Below are positions 54,249 to 63,988 of a DNA stretch of 64,000 bases, in pieces. Within the stretch, counting starts at the first letter, position 1, and the number at the start of each line of letters is the position of its first letter. The notes beneath the pieces are model-generated. The model saw nothing but the letters and a program-made list of their open reading frames with translations, was not told the origin of the DNA and made no database searches. Where the stretch lies: assembly GCF_000236785.1 (NCBI RefSeq), contig NZ_AGUF01000052.1, positions 62,001-126,000 of the forward strand, in the 5' to 3' direction. The position numbers were made by a program, and so were the translations under genes. Source of the stretch: Achromobacter arsenitoxydans SY8. GTDB lineage: Bacteria > Pseudomonadota > Gammaproteobacteria > Burkholderiales > Burkholderiaceae_B.

Positions 54249-55238
54249 ATGTCGAACAATCCGGGACTTAATCCCGCGCTAACACTGTACACGGACGAGC
54301 TGCGATCTCGGCGAGACGCCGCATCGGACAGGGTGTTTCGCCGCACTGTTGCCGTTGCGGGCATCTTCGTACTTGTGTCGTTGAGCGGAGCCGCGCTTTC
54401 TATGCTTTGGGGGGGAAGGCTCGCGTTCAGTACGTTTGGCTTCGAATTCCTCTGGTCAAGCGAATGGGATGCCGTCAATCACAAATTCGGCGCGTTGGTA
54501 CCGATCTATGGAACATTAGTGACGGCTCTGATTGCCATGCTAATTGCCGTACCGGTGAGTTTTGGGGTCGCCTACTACCTCACAGAAGTGGCGCCGAAAT
54601 GGCTGCGCCAACCTGTGGCCTCAGCGATTGAATTGCTGGCGGGCATTCCATCGATAATCTATGGCATGTGGGGGCTCTTCGTCTTCGTGCCGGTGATGGC
54701 CGAGTATGTGAATCCCTGGCTTGACGAGCACCTCGGAGCACTGCCATTTGTCGGCGTGCTTTTTTCCGGCCCGCCGCTTGGCATGGGCATGCTGACCGCC
54801 GGCATTGTCCTGGCCATCATGGTCGTGCCCTTCATCACGTCCGTGATGCGCGAGGTGTTCCTTACCGTACCTCGTCAATTGAAAGAATCTGCCTACGCGC
54901 TGGGTTCTACCACCTGGGAGGTTGTCTGGAATATCGTGTTGCCGCACACACGTTCGGCGGTCATTGGCGGAGTATTCCTGGGGCTGGGAAGGGCGCTGGG
55001 CGAGACCATGGCGGTGACCTTCGTGCTCGGTAATGCGCATCGGCTGACCGCTTCTTTGCTAGAGCCAGGCAACTCAATCGCGGCAACCATCGCCAACGAA
55101 TTCACCGAAGCCGACTCGGACATCTACCTGTCTTCGTTGATCGCGCTGGGCTTCCTGCTGTTTGTCGTGACCTTCATCGTCCTCGCTATCGCCAAACTGA
55201 TGCTGAATCGGCTGAATCGGCAGGAGGGACGGCTATGA
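54249..55238 (+). CDS. pstC: PstC phosphate permease subunit
   Basis: A 329-residue inner-membrane subunit with six hydrophobic helices. Typical PstC pieces are AIELLAGIPSIIYGMWGLFVFVP, the EAA loop LKESAYALGSTTWEVVWNIVLPHTR and GLGRALGETMAVTFVLGN. It follows pstS after the stem-loop and overlaps pstA by four bases (ATGA). It pairs with PstA to form the channel. Confidence 0.95.
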   Translation: MSNNPGLNPALTLYTDELRSRRDAASDRVFRRTVAVAGIFVLVSLSGAALSMLWGGRLAFSTFGFEFLWSSEWDAVNHKFGALVPIYGTLVTALIAMLIAVPVSFGVAYYLTEVAPKWLRQPVASAIELLAGIPSIIYGMWGLFVFVPVMAEYVNPWLDEHLGALPFVGVLFSGPPLGMGMLTAGIVLAIMVVPFITSVMREVFLTVPRQLKESAYALGSTTWEVVWNIVLPHTRSAVIGGVFLGLGRALGETMAVTFVLGNAHRLTASLLEPGNSIAATIANEFTEADSDIYLSSLIALGFLLFVVTFIVLAIAKLMLNRLNRQEGRL

Positions 55239-56095
55239 CCCCACATGGTCTACGACTGCAACGCGTGCGCGCCGCCCGAAATCTGGTGTCGGTAGCGCTC
55301 TCGACGGCCGCTACTCTCTTTGGATTGTTTTGGCTGATATGGATCCTGTGGACCACCGTCACCAAGGGGTTAGGCGCCCTGAAATGGGACCTTTTCATCA
55401 AGATGACGCCACCCCCTGGGGCCGATGGTGGGCTGGCCAACGCCTTGTTTGGAAGTTTGGTCATGAGCGTGGTTGCCATTCTGCTGGGGACGCCTATTGG
55501 GATCGCTGCGGGCACATATCTGGCCGAATATGTGAATCGCCACAGAATCGGCGCAATGATTCGGTTTGTGAATGACATCCTGCTCTCGGCGCCTTCAATT
55601 GTGTTGGGGCTGTTTGTGTACGAACTGGTGGTACGGCAGACGGGACACTTTTCTGGATGGGCTGGCGCGATTGCATTGGCATTCATCGTGCTTCCCGTTG
55701 TGGTCCGCACCACCGATGAGATGCTGCAACTGGTTCCAAGCCAAATGCGCGAAGCTGCGCTCGCGTTAGGGGTGCCCCAGTGGAAGGTGACGATTCAAGT
55801 GTTGTTCCGGGCTGCGCTGCCAGGCATCACAACTGGCGTTTTGTTGGCCTTGGCACGCATCAGCGGCGAGACAGCCCCGTTGCTGTTCACAGCGTTGAAC
55901 AATCAATACTGGAATTCAGACCTGAGCGCGCCAATGGCGAGCGTGCCTGCGGTCATCTTCCAATATGCGATGAGTCCATACGAAAGCTGGCACGCGCTGG
56001 CCTGGGCGGGCGCATTCGTTGTCACGATGTTCGTACTACTTCTGAGCTTGCTATCGCGCGCAATCTTGTCACGCAACAAGGTGAATCATGACTGA
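55235..56095 (+). CDS. pstA: PstA phosphate permease subunit
   Basis: A 286-residue inner-membrane subunit with about six helices. Motifs include [23 protein letters not shown], the EAA loop [27 protein letters not shown] and [22 protein letters not shown]. It overlaps pstC at its start and pstB at its end, so the transporter is translationally coupled. No phoU follows, in contrast to the housekeeping pst operon of most bacteria. Confidence 0.95.
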   Translation: MTPHGLRLQRVRAARNLVSVALSTAATLFGLFWLIWILWTTVTKGLGALKWDLFIKMTPPPGADGGLANALFGSLVMSVVAILLGTPIGIAAGTYLAEYVNRHRIGAMIRFVNDILLSAPSIVLGLFVYELVVRQTGHFSGWAGAIALAFIVLPVVVRTTDEMLQLVPSQMREAALALGVPQWKVTIQVLFRAALPGITTGVLLALARISGETAPLLFTALNNQYWNSDLSAPMASVPAVIFQYAMSPYESWHALAWAGAFVVTMFVLLLSLLSRAILSRNKVNHD

Positions 56096-56939
56096 ATTTG
56101 CTCTTCCGCCCTCACTACTTGGAGCTACTGCGGCCGGAGCTATGGCTGCGCGCAGCGCACCCTTGGCGGATCCCGCCACCACGCCGCAACCGAAAGTAGT
56201 GACTAGGGATCTATGCTTCTACTACAAGGGCGCGCAGGCGCTCAAGAACGTCAACATTGAACTTGCCGGTAATCGTGTGACCGCACTTATTGGACCTTCT
56301 GGTTGCGGAAAGTCCACGCTCCTGCGCATCTTCAACCGGATCTATGCGATCTACCCCGGGTTAGAGGCCCGGGGGGAGGTCCTGCTGGACAATCAGAACA
56401 TCCTCGATTCGCAGTACTCGATAAATCGCCTGCGCAGCAAGGTCGGAATGGTGTTTCAAAAGCCAGTCCCATTTCCGATGTCCATCTATGACAACGTCGC
56501 ATACGCAATCAAGCACTATGAGCGTTTACCAAAAGCTGAGATGGATGCGCGCGTGGAAGCTGCGTTGCGAAACGCGGCTCTCTGGGACGAGGTGAAGGAC
56601 AAGCTGAACCAGAATGCGCTAGGCCTGTCCGGCGGCCAGCAACAACGGCTCTGCATTGCACGCGCAATTGCTCTGCGGCCGGAGGTATTGTTGCTCGACG
56701 AACCGACATCGGCGCTAGACCCCATCTCCACCGCAAAAATAGAACAGTTGATCGCCGAGTTGAAGAAGGACTACACCGTGCTAATTGTGACCCACAACAT
56801 GCAGCAGGCGGCGCGGTGCTCCGACTACACAGGCTTCATGTGCGCAGGTGAGCTTGTGGAGATGAGCAGAACTGACGACCTGTTCACCAAGCCCAAGCGC
56901 GAACAGACCTCTGACTACATCACCGGACGATTTGGCTAG
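56088..56939 (+). CDS. pstB: PstB phosphate transporter ATPase
   Basis: A 283-residue ATPase powering phosphate import. It has Walker [10 protein letters not shown], the Q-loop [16 protein letters not shown], the signature [14 protein letters not shown] and Walker [16 protein letters not shown] followed by [18 protein letters not shown], all hallmarks of PstB. There are about 35 extra N-terminal residues rich in Ala before [10 protein letters not shown]; the true start could be further in. The gene starts eight bases inside pstA. Confidence 0.95.
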   Translation: MTEFALPPSLLGATAAGAMAARSAPLADPATTPQPKVVTRDLCFYYKGAQALKNVNIELAGNRVTALIGPSGCGKSTLLRIFNRIYAIYPGLEARGEVLLDNQNILDSQYSINRLRSKVGMVFQKPVPFPMSIYDNVAYAIKHYERLPKAEMDARVEAALRNAALWDEVKDKLNQNALGLSGGQQQRLCIARAIALRPEVLLLDEPTSALDPISTAKIEQLIAELKKDYTVLIVTHNMQQAARCSDYTGFMCAGELVEMSRTDDLFTKPKREQTSDYITGRFG

Positions 56940-57002
56940 ACATTGACCCTGAATGGCAAGGAAGGGCTTTACAGATTTCGATCATTCCATTAAAGTCGAA
57001 TT

Positions 57003-57380
57003 ATGGAAATGAAAGACGCTGTTAAAGCCCTAGCTGCGATTGGTCATGAGTCGCGCCTGACCGTCTACCGCCTCTTGGTCCAGGCCGGCCCCGCGGGTTT
57101 GCCTGCGGGCCAACTCGCCGAAAAGACGGGGATTCCCCCATCGTCACTCTCTTTTCATTTGAAGGAGTTGGTGCACGCCGGCTTATTGGCCTCGCGGCAA
57201 GAGGGCAGATTCGTCATCTATGAAGCTCGATTCGAATCTATGGCTGAACTCCTTGCCTATTTGACTGACAACTGCTGCGGTGGCGAACCGTGCGCACCTA
57301 CAAACATTGCCGCGTGCCCATCGCCCACATCTGCTCGCGCTCGGCGCTCTAAAACCTCTCTTGAGGAGTCCACATCATGA
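57003..57380 (+). CDS. arsR: ArsR repressor of ars operon 3
   Basis: A 125-residue ArsR/SmtB regulator. The recognition segment is TGIPPSSLSFHLKELVHAGLLASRQEGRFVIYEA; the tail has DNCCGGEPCAPTNIAACPS, a CC-N4-C arrangement fit for arsenite. It overlaps arsC by four bases. A weak dyad TTCGAT-N12-GTCGAA lies 2-25 bases before the ATG and differs from the operator type used in ars operons 1 and 2, so it may be insulated from those repressors. Confidence 0.92.
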   Translation: MEMKDAVKALAAIGHESRLTVYRLLVQAGPAGLPAGQLAEKTGIPPSSLSFHLKELVHAGLLASRQEGRFVIYEARFESMAELLAYLTDNCCGGEPCAPTNIAACPSPTSARARRSKTSLEESTS

Positions 57381-57883
57381 CTGACAAGGTCTACAACGTT
57401 TTATTCCTGTGCACTGGTAATTCGGCGCGCAGCATCATGGCCGAAGCGCTGCTAAATTCATTGGGGAAGGGCCGATTTCATGCATATAGCGCTGGCAGCC
57501 ATCCCGGCGGCCAGGTGAACCCGTTCGCTATCGAGAAAGTTCAAGTCCTGAACTATCCGCTGGAAAGTCTGCGCAGCAAGAGCTGGGACGAGTTTGCCAG
57601 CCCCGACGCGCCGCAAATGGACTTCATCATCACCGTCTGCGATAACGCTGCGGGCGAGGTGTGCCCAGTCTGGCCTGGTCAGCCGATCTCGGCCCATTGG
57701 GGGTTTGAGGATCCGGCGGCCGCCGTTGGGACCGACGACGAAAAGCGCCGCGTTTTTGAGAAGGTCTTCCGACAGATCTCTGCGCGAATCAATATTTTTG
57801 CGAACTTGCCCATTGCGGCGCTAGACAAGGCAGCCATTCACCGTGAATTGCAGCAAATAGGCGAGCATCCGGCCACCGCGTAG
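57377..57883 (+). CDS. arsC: Arsenate reductase, low-molecular-weight phosphatase type
   Basis: A 168-residue enzyme unrelated to the glutaredoxin-type ArsC. The P-loop VLFLCTGNSARSIMAEALLN carries the nucleophilic cysteine, a second cysteine appears in ITVCDNAAGEVCPVW, and WGFEDPAA holds the general-acid aspartate. Members of this branch use thioredoxin or mycothiol/glutathione systems. It is the third arsenate reductase gene of the window and the first structural gene of ars operon 3. Confidence 0.93.
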   Translation: MTDKVYNVLFLCTGNSARSIMAEALLNSLGKGRFHAYSAGSHPGGQVNPFAIEKVQVLNYPLESLRSKSWDEFASPDAPQMDFIITVCDNAAGEVCPVWPGQPISAHWGFEDPAAAVGTDDEKRRVFEKVFRQISARINIFANLPIAALDKAAIHRELQQIGEHPATA

Positions 57884-57961
57884 CGCGCGGTACACGGCTC
57901 GTGGTCGACATCCATGAGCTTTTTTTTGAACGGACATTTCGAAAATAGTTGGATTATCAAA

Positions 57962-58321
57962 ATGAAAACCATACGAATCTTCGATCCGGCGTTGTGCTGC
58001 AGCACTGGCGTCTGCGGCACCGACATAGATCAAGCTCTGGTCACGTGCGCAGCGGACATTGATTGGGCGAAGCGACAAGGAGCCCGCATCGAGCGCCTGA
58101 ACTTGGCTCAGCAGCCCCTGGAGTTCGCCCAAAACGCTGTCGTGAGCGCATTTCTCGCACGCTCGGGAGCAGACTCCCTTCCATTGACACTGGTCGACGA
58201 TGAGATCGCGCTGGCCGGTAGATATCCGACGCGTAGCGAACTCTCGCGCTGGGCCGGTATCAACGGTGAGTCCACCTCCAAAGGGCAATCAACATGCTGC
58301 GGTGGAAATAGAAGCTGCTAA
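57962..58321 (+). CDS. arsD: ArsD arsenic metallochaperone
   Basis: A 119-residue protein that carries arsenite from glutathione to ArsA. The key cysteines occur early as Cys12-Cys13 and Cys18 in ALCCSTGVCGTD, and a vicinal pair plus one appears at the C terminus (TCCGGNRSC). ATG 57962 gives the standard start MKTIRIFDP. It is followed after ten bases by arsA, the normal order arsD-arsA-arsB. Confidence 0.95.
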   Translation: MKTIRIFDPALCCSTGVCGTDIDQALVTCAADIDWAKRQGARIERLNLAQQPLEFAQNAVVSAFLARSGADSLPLTLVDDEIALAGRYPTRSELSRWAGINGESTSKGQSTCCGGNRSC

Positions 58322-58331
58322 GGAGATGATT

Positions 58332-60122
58332 ATGAAGTTCCTGGACGAAACACCCAGGTTTATGTTTTTCACGGGCAAAGGCGGGGTTGGGAAGACTTCG
58401 CTCGCCTGCGCTACTGCCGTCACGCTAGCGGAGCAGGGCGCGCGAGTGTTGCTCGTTAGTACCGACCCAGCCTCGAATGTCGGCCAAGTGTTCAATACAG
58501 AAATCGGCAATCGCGTCACGGCTATTGAGGCGGTTCGCAACCTTTCGGCCCTGGAGATCGATCCTCAAGGTGCTGCACAACAGTACCGCAATCGCATCGT
58601 TGATCCCGTGCGCGGCGTATTGCCAGACGACGTCGTGCGGGGAATCGAAGAATCTTTGTCCGGCGCCTGCACAACAGAGATTGCAGCATTCGATGAGTTC
58701 ACATCACTGCTGACTGATGCGAATCTGACATTGGATTTTGATCATGTGATCTTCGATACTGCTCCGACAGGACATACCATCCGTTTGCTCCAGTTGCCTG
58801 GAGCTTGGAGCAACTTTCTGGAAGCGGGCCAAGGCGATGCGTCATGCCTTGGTCCCTTGGCAGGTCTGGAAAAGCAGCGCACCCAATATCGGGAGGCCGT
58901 CGCTGCACTCGCAGATTCACGCCGCACCCGATTGGTCCTCGTCGCGCGTGCCCAGCGGGCAACGTTGGACGAAGCGGCACGGACCAGTCAAGAGCTGGCG
59001 GACATAGGGCTTTCGCAGCAGCACCTGGTGATCAACGGCGTCCTGCCCGCCGCAGCCGTCGAGCATGACGCCCTGGCGGCAGCTGTTTACGAGCGCGAAC
59101 AGGCTGCTATTGCCGCCATTCCGCCGCGGCTGGCTGCGTTGCCTCAGGACCAGGTGACACTAAAAGCGTTCAACATCGTGGGTTTGGACTCATTGCGAAT
59201 GCTCCTAAGCGACAAGACCGTGGTCGCGCCTGATGCGGGCAACGGAGTCTCGCCCGCGATTGAGGCCCCCGATCTGGCATCCATCGTCGAAGACATTGCA
59301 GCCGATGGGCATGGCTTGGTCATGGTCATGGGGAAGGGTGGAGTGGGGAAGACCACCTTGGCGGCAGCCGTGGCCGTCGAACTCGCGGAACGCGGTTTCC
59401 CAGTTCATCTCACCACCTCAGATCCCGCTGCACACTTGGCCCGCACATTGGAAGGCACGTTGCCCCATCTAACGGTAAGCCGAATCGACCCACACACTGA
59501 AACCGAACGATATCGACAGCATGTGTTGGCCACGAAAGGGGCAAAGCTGGATGCGGAGGGCAGGGCCTTGTTGGAAGAGGATCTGCGCTCTCCCTGCACC
59601 GAAGAGATAGCGGTGTTCGGCGCTTTCTCTCGGATCATCCGTGAGGCAAACACCAAATTTGTCATCATGGACACCGCGCCGACAGGCCATACATTGCTGC
59701 TCTTGGACGCAACGGGTGCCTATCATCGCGAGATTGCGCGCCAGATGTCGGGTAGCAATGTCCACTACACCACGCCGATGATGCAGTTGCAGGACCCGGC
59801 ACAGACAAAGGTCTTACTTGTCACGCTCGCAGAGACGACACCAGTGCTAGAAGCCGCAAATCTCCAGGAAGATCTCCGGCGCGCCGGCATTGAACCCTGG
59901 GCATGGTTAATCAACAACAGCATTGCCGCGGCCGGACCGAGTTCGCCATTGCTGCGTCAGCGCGCGCGAAATGAGCTCAGCGAAATCAAGACCGTCGCTC
60001 AACGCCATGCCAGACGGTACGCCGTAGTTCCCTTGCTGAAAAGCGAGCCAGTCGGCATCCAACGTCTCCGCGAGTTGACGGGATACCACGCTGAAGCCGC
60101 GGCGGATCTGCGATCTTCCTGA
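58332..60122 (+). CDS. arsA: ArsA arsenite-transporting ATPase subunit
   Basis: A 596-residue two-halved ATPase. Each half has a P-loop, [14 protein letters not shown] near residue 12 and [16 protein letters not shown] near residue 330, and a DTAPTGHT signal-transduction motif. The metal-site cysteines are in [14 protein letters not shown] and [17 protein letters not shown] 58332 lies six bases after AGGAG. It binds ArsB and converts arsenite efflux from a gradient-driven to an ATP-driven process. Confidence 0.96.
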   Translation: MKFLDETPRFMFFTGKGGVGKTSLACATAVTLAEQGARVLLVSTDPASNVGQVFNTEIGNRVTAIEAVRNLSALEIDPQGAAQQYRNRIVDPVRGVLPDDVVRGIEESLSGACTTEIAAFDEFTSLLTDANLTLDFDHVIFDTAPTGHTIRLLQLPGAWSNFLEAGQGDASCLGPLAGLEKQRTQYREAVAALADSRRTRLVLVARAQRATLDEAARTSQELADIGLSQQHLVINGVLPAAAVEHDALAAAVYEREQAAIAAIPPRLAALPQDQVTLKAFNIVGLDSLRMLLSDKTVVAPDAGNGVSPAIEAPDLASIVEDIAADGHGLVMVMGKGGVGKTTLAAAVAVELAERGFPVHLTTSDPAAHLARTLEGTLPHLTVSRIDPHTETERYRQHVLATKGAKLDAEGRALLEEDLRSPCTEEIAVFGAFSRIIREANTKFVIMDTAPTGHTLLLLDATGAYHREIARQMSGSNVHYTTPMMQLQDPAQTKVLLVTLAETTPVLEAANLQEDLRRAGIEPWAWLINNSIAAAGPSSPLLRQRARNELSEIKTVAQRHARRYAVVPLLKSEPVGIQRLRELTGYHAEAAADLRSS

Positions 60123-60174
60123 CTGGCCGGGCAACCAGCACAGTTCGTTCTACAAACAAAAAAGAGTTCCCCGA

Positions 60175-61458
60175 ATGTTATTAGCTGCAATAGCGATCTT
60201 TGTTCTCACCCTAATACTGGTTATCTGGCAGCCCCGCGGCTTGGGAATAGGATGGAGCGCGAGCCTCGGCGCCGGCCTTGCTCTTCTCGCCGGTGTTGTC
60301 CAGATGAGCGATATTCCCGTCGTATGGAATATTGTGTGGAACGCCACGGCAACCTTCATCGCCGTGATCATCATCAGCCTGTTGCTGGATGAGGCGGGCT
60401 TCTTCGAGTGGGCAGCTCTGCACGTCGCACGTTGGGGGAAAGGCCATGGCCGTGCGCTGTTCGCACTAATCGTCCTTTTGGGAGCCGCAGTAGCTGCGCT
60501 GTTCGCGAACGACGGCGCGGCATTGATACTGACTCCCATCGTGATGGCCATGCTGTTAGCGTTGGGGTTCAGTCCGGCGGCTACCTTGGCGTTCGTCATG
60601 GCCGCAGGCTTCATCGCAGACACGGCAAGCCTGCCGCTGATCGTGTCCAACCTCGTCAACATTGTCTCTGCAGACTTCTTCGACATTGGGTTCAACCGCT
60701 ATGCCGCTGTGATGGTGCCCGTCAACTTTGTTGCGGTCGCTGCCACTCTGATCGTCTTGATGCTCTATTTCCGCAAGAGCATTCCTGCACGCTATGACGC
60801 GGATCAGCTAAAGGCCCCCGTTGCGGCCATACGCGATTCGAGCACTTTTCGAGCAGGCTGGATCGTGCTCTTGCTGCTGTTGGTAGGGTTCTTTGGCCTG
60901 GAGCCGCTCGGAGTGCCAGTCAGCGCTGTGGCAGCTGCGGGCGCGGCAATCTTGCTGCTTGTTGCCGGGCGCGGCCATATCATTAGCACGCGCAAGGTCA
61001 TACGAGAGGCGCCTTGGCAGATCGTGGTCTTCTCTTTGGGGATGTACCTAGTCGTATATGGACTGCGCAACGCGGGCTTGACCCAATATCTCGCGGATTT
61101 GCTGAGCAAGTTTGCGGAGCAGGGGATCTGGACAGCCACGATGGGCACGGGACTAGTGGCGGCATTTTTGTCGTCAATCATGAACAACATGCCGACCGTC
61201 TTAGTGGGAGCCTTGTCGATTGACGCAAGCCAGGCCAGCGGTGTGGTCAAGGAAGCAATGATCTACGCCAATGTGATCGGCAGCGACTTGGGCCCAAAGA
61301 TCACTCCGATTGGCAGCTTGGCTACATTGCTCTGGCTGCACGTGCTTCAGCGTAAGGGAATGACGATCTCTTGGGGTTACTACTTCAAGGTTGGCATCGT
61401 GCTGACGCTCCCGGTGCTCTTGGTGACACTTGCCGCTTTGGCGGTCAGACTGGGCTAG
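60175..61458 (+). CDS. arsB: ArsB arsenite efflux pump
   Basis: A 427-residue inner-membrane protein of the ArsB/NhaD type with about twelve helices, for example [17 protein letters not shown] at the start. Family motifs are [59 protein letters not shown] and IMNNMPTVL, with [21 protein letters not shown] near the end. It closes ars operon 3. It works alone as an antiporter or with ArsA. Confidence 0.96.
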   Translation: MLLAAIAIFVLTLILVIWQPRGLGIGWSASLGAGLALLAGVVQMSDIPVVWNIVWNATATFIAVIIISLLLDEAGFFEWAALHVARWGKGHGRALFALIVLLGAAVAALFANDGAALILTPIVMAMLLALGFSPAATLAFVMAAGFIADTASLPLIVSNLVNIVSADFFDIGFNRYAAVMVPVNFVAVAATLIVLMLYFRKSIPARYDADQLKAPVAAIRDSSTFRAGWIVLLLLLVGFFGLEPLGVPVSAVAAAGAAILLLVAGRGHIISTRKVIREAPWQIVVFSLGMYLVVYGLRNAGLTQYLADLLSKFAEQGIWTATMGTGLVAAFLSSIMNNMPTVLVGALSIDASQASGVVKEAMIYANVIGSDLGPKITPIGSLATLLWLHVLQRKGMTISWGYYFKVGIVLTLPVLLVTLAALAVRLG

Positions 61459-61830
61459 CTGACCTGCAGGCCATTGATCGTTAGCGATGCCCACTTATGG
61501 GCACATAGGTGGCTGTACTCGCTAATAGATATTCTCTGGAGCGGGCTTCGTGGGAGAAAACGCTCGGCTGAATCCATTTCCGCAAAGACGTGGTATGGAT
61601 TTTTGCAACCGAATGGCAAGCGTTCCTGGCCCACGGCGCCGCCGTGGCGAACGCGGCGGAAGAAGGCCCCTTCATGAGTCTGCGTAACAGCGAGCCAGAT
61701 CTCCTACGGCTGAGCGAATCGCGCGATCTCCAAGCGGTTTGTCGTGTAGCGGAGGGATCGTAGCCGTCTAACGGCACAACTCTATGCCAGTGTTTCGACC
61801 CATCTGCTTGGCTTTTTACCGTCGCTTTGA
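61459..61830. other. Gene-free region after arsB
   Basis: About 370 bases with no recognised gene. A short hairpin TGCCCA-CTTA-TGGGCA (61488-61503) follows the arsB stop by 30 bases but has no T-run, so it is a weak terminator candidate. A plus-strand open stretch of ~60 codons ending near 61762 has no recognisable motif. Confidence 0.4.
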
Positions 61831-61950
61831 TCAAAGCCCGCGTTGCTGCTCATCGAGAATGTCTTCAAGGGTCCTCATATGACCTCGCTTGACCACTTTA
61901 ATATCGTATCCAACGGCGTCAAGCGGGCGAACCAATGCCGAAACGGTCAT
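61831..61950 (-). pseudogene. Possible remnant of a small helix-turn-helix antitoxin-like gene
   Basis: A 39-codon frame ends with LDAVGYDIKVVKRGHMRTLE and a short acidic tail, which resembles the C-terminal end of small XRE-type antitoxin or regulator proteins (LxALGYxIxVxxR). A TAG stop lies directly before its ATG and no helix-turn-helix precedes it in frame, so it looks like a truncated remnant. The call is weak. Confidence 0.3.
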
Positions 61951-62086
61951 CTAAGTAGTTCATCGCACGCGGTCAATCCGTAGCCGTTGAGCTACAAGAG
62001 TGCATTCTTACGCCTGCGTCCAAAAAATTGCGTGCTGTAATGCGCGCTCGTAACACCAAGTGCTCTACGGGAAGAGGTACGTCGGG

Positions 62087-62383
62087 TCAAAAATTCGTGT
62101 CAATTGAAGAAAAGGCTGATGTGCCCGCGGGAAGCCCTGTGGCCCAGCTATCAATGTCCGCATCTAGGTCAAGCGCCCAAAGAATGGCCGCGTAGCAGCC
62201 TAACGCAATGTTCGGATCACCGATCTCTGCTGCTTGCACATCCGAAAGGTAAATGCCGGCGACCTCAGCAAGCCGGTCTTGAGACCATTTTCGATCTTCG
62301 CGAAACATGCGCAGACGTTGGCCAAATAGGGTCAAATATTTCGGGACTGGCGCAGGCAGGCCAGCCGTGTAGTAAATAGTCAA
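62087..62383 (-). CDS. Small XRE-like helix-turn-helix protein
   Basis: A 98-residue protein starting at TTG. The segment LFGQRLRMFREDRKWSQDRLAEVAGIYLSDVQAAEIGDPNIAL has the length and spacing of an XRE helix-turn-helix, though the usual WSQExLA/SxxYISxIERG core is partly degraded (YLSDVQAAEIG). It may be a weakened or specialised regulator. Its neighbours are two unknown genes in the same direction. Confidence 0.6.
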   Translation of the reverse strand: MTIYYTAGLPAPVPKYLTLFGQRLRMFREDRKWSQDRLAEVAGIYLSDVQAAEIGDPNIALGCYAAILWALDLDADIDSWATGLPAGTSAFSSIDTNF

Positions 62384-62432
62384 AGTGGCTTACCTCGACA
62401 AGAAAGCCGTGGCCCGCAGTAATGCTTGGATC

Positions 62433-62804
62433 TCAGGCGGTCCAATGTGTACGCGTCCATACTGGAGGTTCACGCCCCTCAATAATTTCAACGCGCATTT
62501 CAGCCTCCTCAACAAGAGAGCAGATTTCTTGCTCCTTTTCTGCGTCGTTATCGTTGACGTAGTAGGCGCGTAGCCCTCCACGCTTTTCCTTAATATCCGT
62601 CCACCAGAAACGCTCCCGCTCCTCTGGGGAGAGCAGGTTCTCAATTGCGAACATGAGGTTAAACAAGGCAACGTTCCAGGACGGCGGAACGGAGCCATCC
62701 ACTCGGAACCCAGCCCTGAATTGCAAGGCAAAACGCTCCATGAGGTCTTCGGCAGTCAAATCGGGCGAATTGTTCATGTTCATAGTTGTGGCATATGGAT
62801 CCAT
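62433..62804 (-). CDS. Hypothetical acidic protein
   Basis: About 123 residues, acidic, without signal peptide or membrane helix. Features are LTAEDLMERFALQFRAGFRVDGSVPPSWNVALFNLMFAIENLLSPEERERFWW and an acidic tail. I do not recognise a family. ATG 62804 was chosen; TTG 62849 with GGAG upstream or ATG 62777 are possible. It lies between two other short leftward genes, so it may belong to a small accessory cluster. Confidence 0.5.
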   Translation of the reverse strand: MDPYATTMNMNNSPDLTAEDLMERFALQFRAGFRVDGSVPPSWNVALFNLMFAIENLLSPEERERFWWTDIKEKRGGLRAYYVNDNDAEKEQEICSLVEEAEMRVEIIEGREPPVWTRTHWTA

Positions 62805-62909
62805 GGCAGCAGAGTAGGGGAAGCCCGCAGTTGCGTATCCGACAAACAATCAGATCTCCATCTCATGCCAGAAGCGTCAATCGATGAGCAGATTCCACGT
62901 CTGTGAGCT

Positions 62910-63329
62910 CTAGGGGAAATCCTTCCTGAATTGCGTGATCAGGGTCGCTTCGTCGCTCGCTCCCACGAGGTGTTCCCAAGGCGGGATGGGCCGCAACTCT
63001 TGGGTGCCCACATAGCCATAGACCGGCTCATCGCACATTCGCCGCGAACGATAGACCCAAAATTCAGCTACTCGCTCAATCGCTCCGTGCCACCACATAA
63101 AGACGTCCCAGTCGGTCGCCTTCTGCCGCTCGAGCAAGGCCGCTAAGACTGGAGCCGAACTTGCTACATAAGAGCGCAAGTGCCGACCATCGGCACTGTG
63201 CTGATTTGTATAAATCAAGAAGGCCGCAGTCTCCGTTGTCACAGCAACCATCCCCCACGCGCTAAATGGCGCGGAAAGCCTTCTTCTAGAACGATCGGAT
63301 TCCCCCCAAGAATCGGACGTTAGCAACAC
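62910..63329 (-). CDS. Hypothetical protein
   Basis: A 139-residue protein starting at GTG. It contains aromatic-rich stretches WDVFMWWHGAIERVAEFWVYRSRRM and GYVGTQELRPIPPWEHLVGASDEATLI. No membrane helix, signal peptide or catalytic motif is apparent. I do not recognise a family. It is followed by the acidic hypothetical protein in the same direction. Confidence 0.5.
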   Translation of the reverse strand: MLLTSDSWGESDRSRRRLSAPFSAWGMVAVTTETAAFLIYTNQHSADGRHLRSYVASSAPVLAALLERQKATDWDVFMWWHGAIERVAEFWVYRSRRMCDEPVYGYVGTQELRPIPPWEHLVGASDEATLITQFRKDFP

Positions 63330-63407
63330 TTGAATCTTCCTGAACTCGAGTGAAATGGGTCATAAATGCCGTGGCCAGCGAGTCCATCTTAACGCGACGA
63401 TTCGGGC

Positions 63408-63653
63408 ATGACCAGAGTATCTGCCCGCAACGACCACGGAAGGCGCCTACAAGCGCTTGGCGCGGCCGTGCGAAGTCGTAGGAAGACACTGCAGATATCG
63501 CAAGAGTCATTGGCTCTCTTAGCTGGACTAGATCGCAGCCATATGGGGCGCATCGAACGAGGCGAGCGGAATGTGACGCTCCTCAATCTTCTTCGCATAG
63601 CAGATGCCTTGGACTGCCAGCCGAGTACGCTTCTAGCTACCGCCGGCATGTAG
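63408..63653 (+). CDS. XRE-family helix-turn-helix regulator
   Basis: An 81-residue protein that is almost entirely an XRE domain: LGAAVRSRRKTLQISQESLALLAGLDRSHMGRIERGERNVTLLNLLRIADALDCQPSTLL. The core is intact (SQESLALLAG, SHMGRIERG). Such single-domain regulators often control mobile-element or restriction genes. It is divergent from the hypothetical gene at 62910 and lies upstream of a palindrome-bearing promoter at 63801, which it might bind. Confidence 0.82.
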   Translation: MTRVSARNDHGRRLQALGAAVRSRRKTLQISQESLALLAGLDRSHMGRIERGERNVTLLNLLRIADALDCQPSTLLATAGM

Positions 63654-63800
63654 AGTCGGCCAGCAGCACATGTGCCTGATAGTGCAAGCAGAGGGGGGTC
63701 GGGCACTGACTCAAGGGCGTAGTGGCACGGCTCCAGACACGGGGGAGTTTGCTAAGTAGACGACGACAGGCAGATGAACATTCCTGACTTAGGTCGTGGC

Positions 63801-63828
63801 TTTACATAATGCACATTATGCGTATTAT
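63801..63828 (+). promoter_or_regulatory. Promoter with a palindromic operator between -35 and -10
   Basis: TTTACA and TATTAT are 16 bases apart, a good sigma-70 spacing. Between and over them lies the perfect palindrome CATAATG-CA-CATTATG (63805-63820), followed by a partial third copy TATTATG. This is the layout of a repressor-controlled promoter pointing out of the window. Confidence 0.6.
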
Positions 63829-63884
63829 GGCTTGTTCCGTACGGGGCCGACGTCCAGGACGTCTTGGCTCCCATTCAAGTCGGT

Positions 63885-63901
63885 GGACATAAAGTCGAGA
63901 A
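63885..63901 (+). repeat. 17-bp direct repeat, copy 1
   Basis: GGACATAAAGTCGAGAA, identical to the copy at 63972-63988, 87 bases away. Confidence 0.85.
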
Positions 63902-63954
63902 CACGCTAGGCGTCGCAAGTGGTTTTGCAATCGAACTTTCATTTTTTCCGCCAA

Positions 63955-63988
63955 TTCTCAAGTTTTTGGCCGGACATAAAGTCGAGAA
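63955..63988 (+). repeat. 34-bp inverted pair including copy 2 of the 17-bp repeat
   Basis: Left arm TTCTCAAGTTTTTGGCC and right arm GGACATAAAGTCGAGAA abut head to head; the right arm is an exact copy of the repeat at 63885 and the left arm matches its complement at 13 of 17 positions. Such a layout suits a recombinase or transposase binding region. Confidence 0.65.

Noticed and set aside
56977-57000. TTCGAT-N12-GTCGAA as a firm ArsR operator before ars operon 3
   Set aside because: The arms are only six bases with one mismatch; kept as a remark in the arsR entry only.
63827-63892. 21-codon frame starting ATGGCTTGT after the right-edge promoter
   Set aside because: Its ATG overlaps the -10 element, so it would precede the transcript start; no ribosome-binding site.
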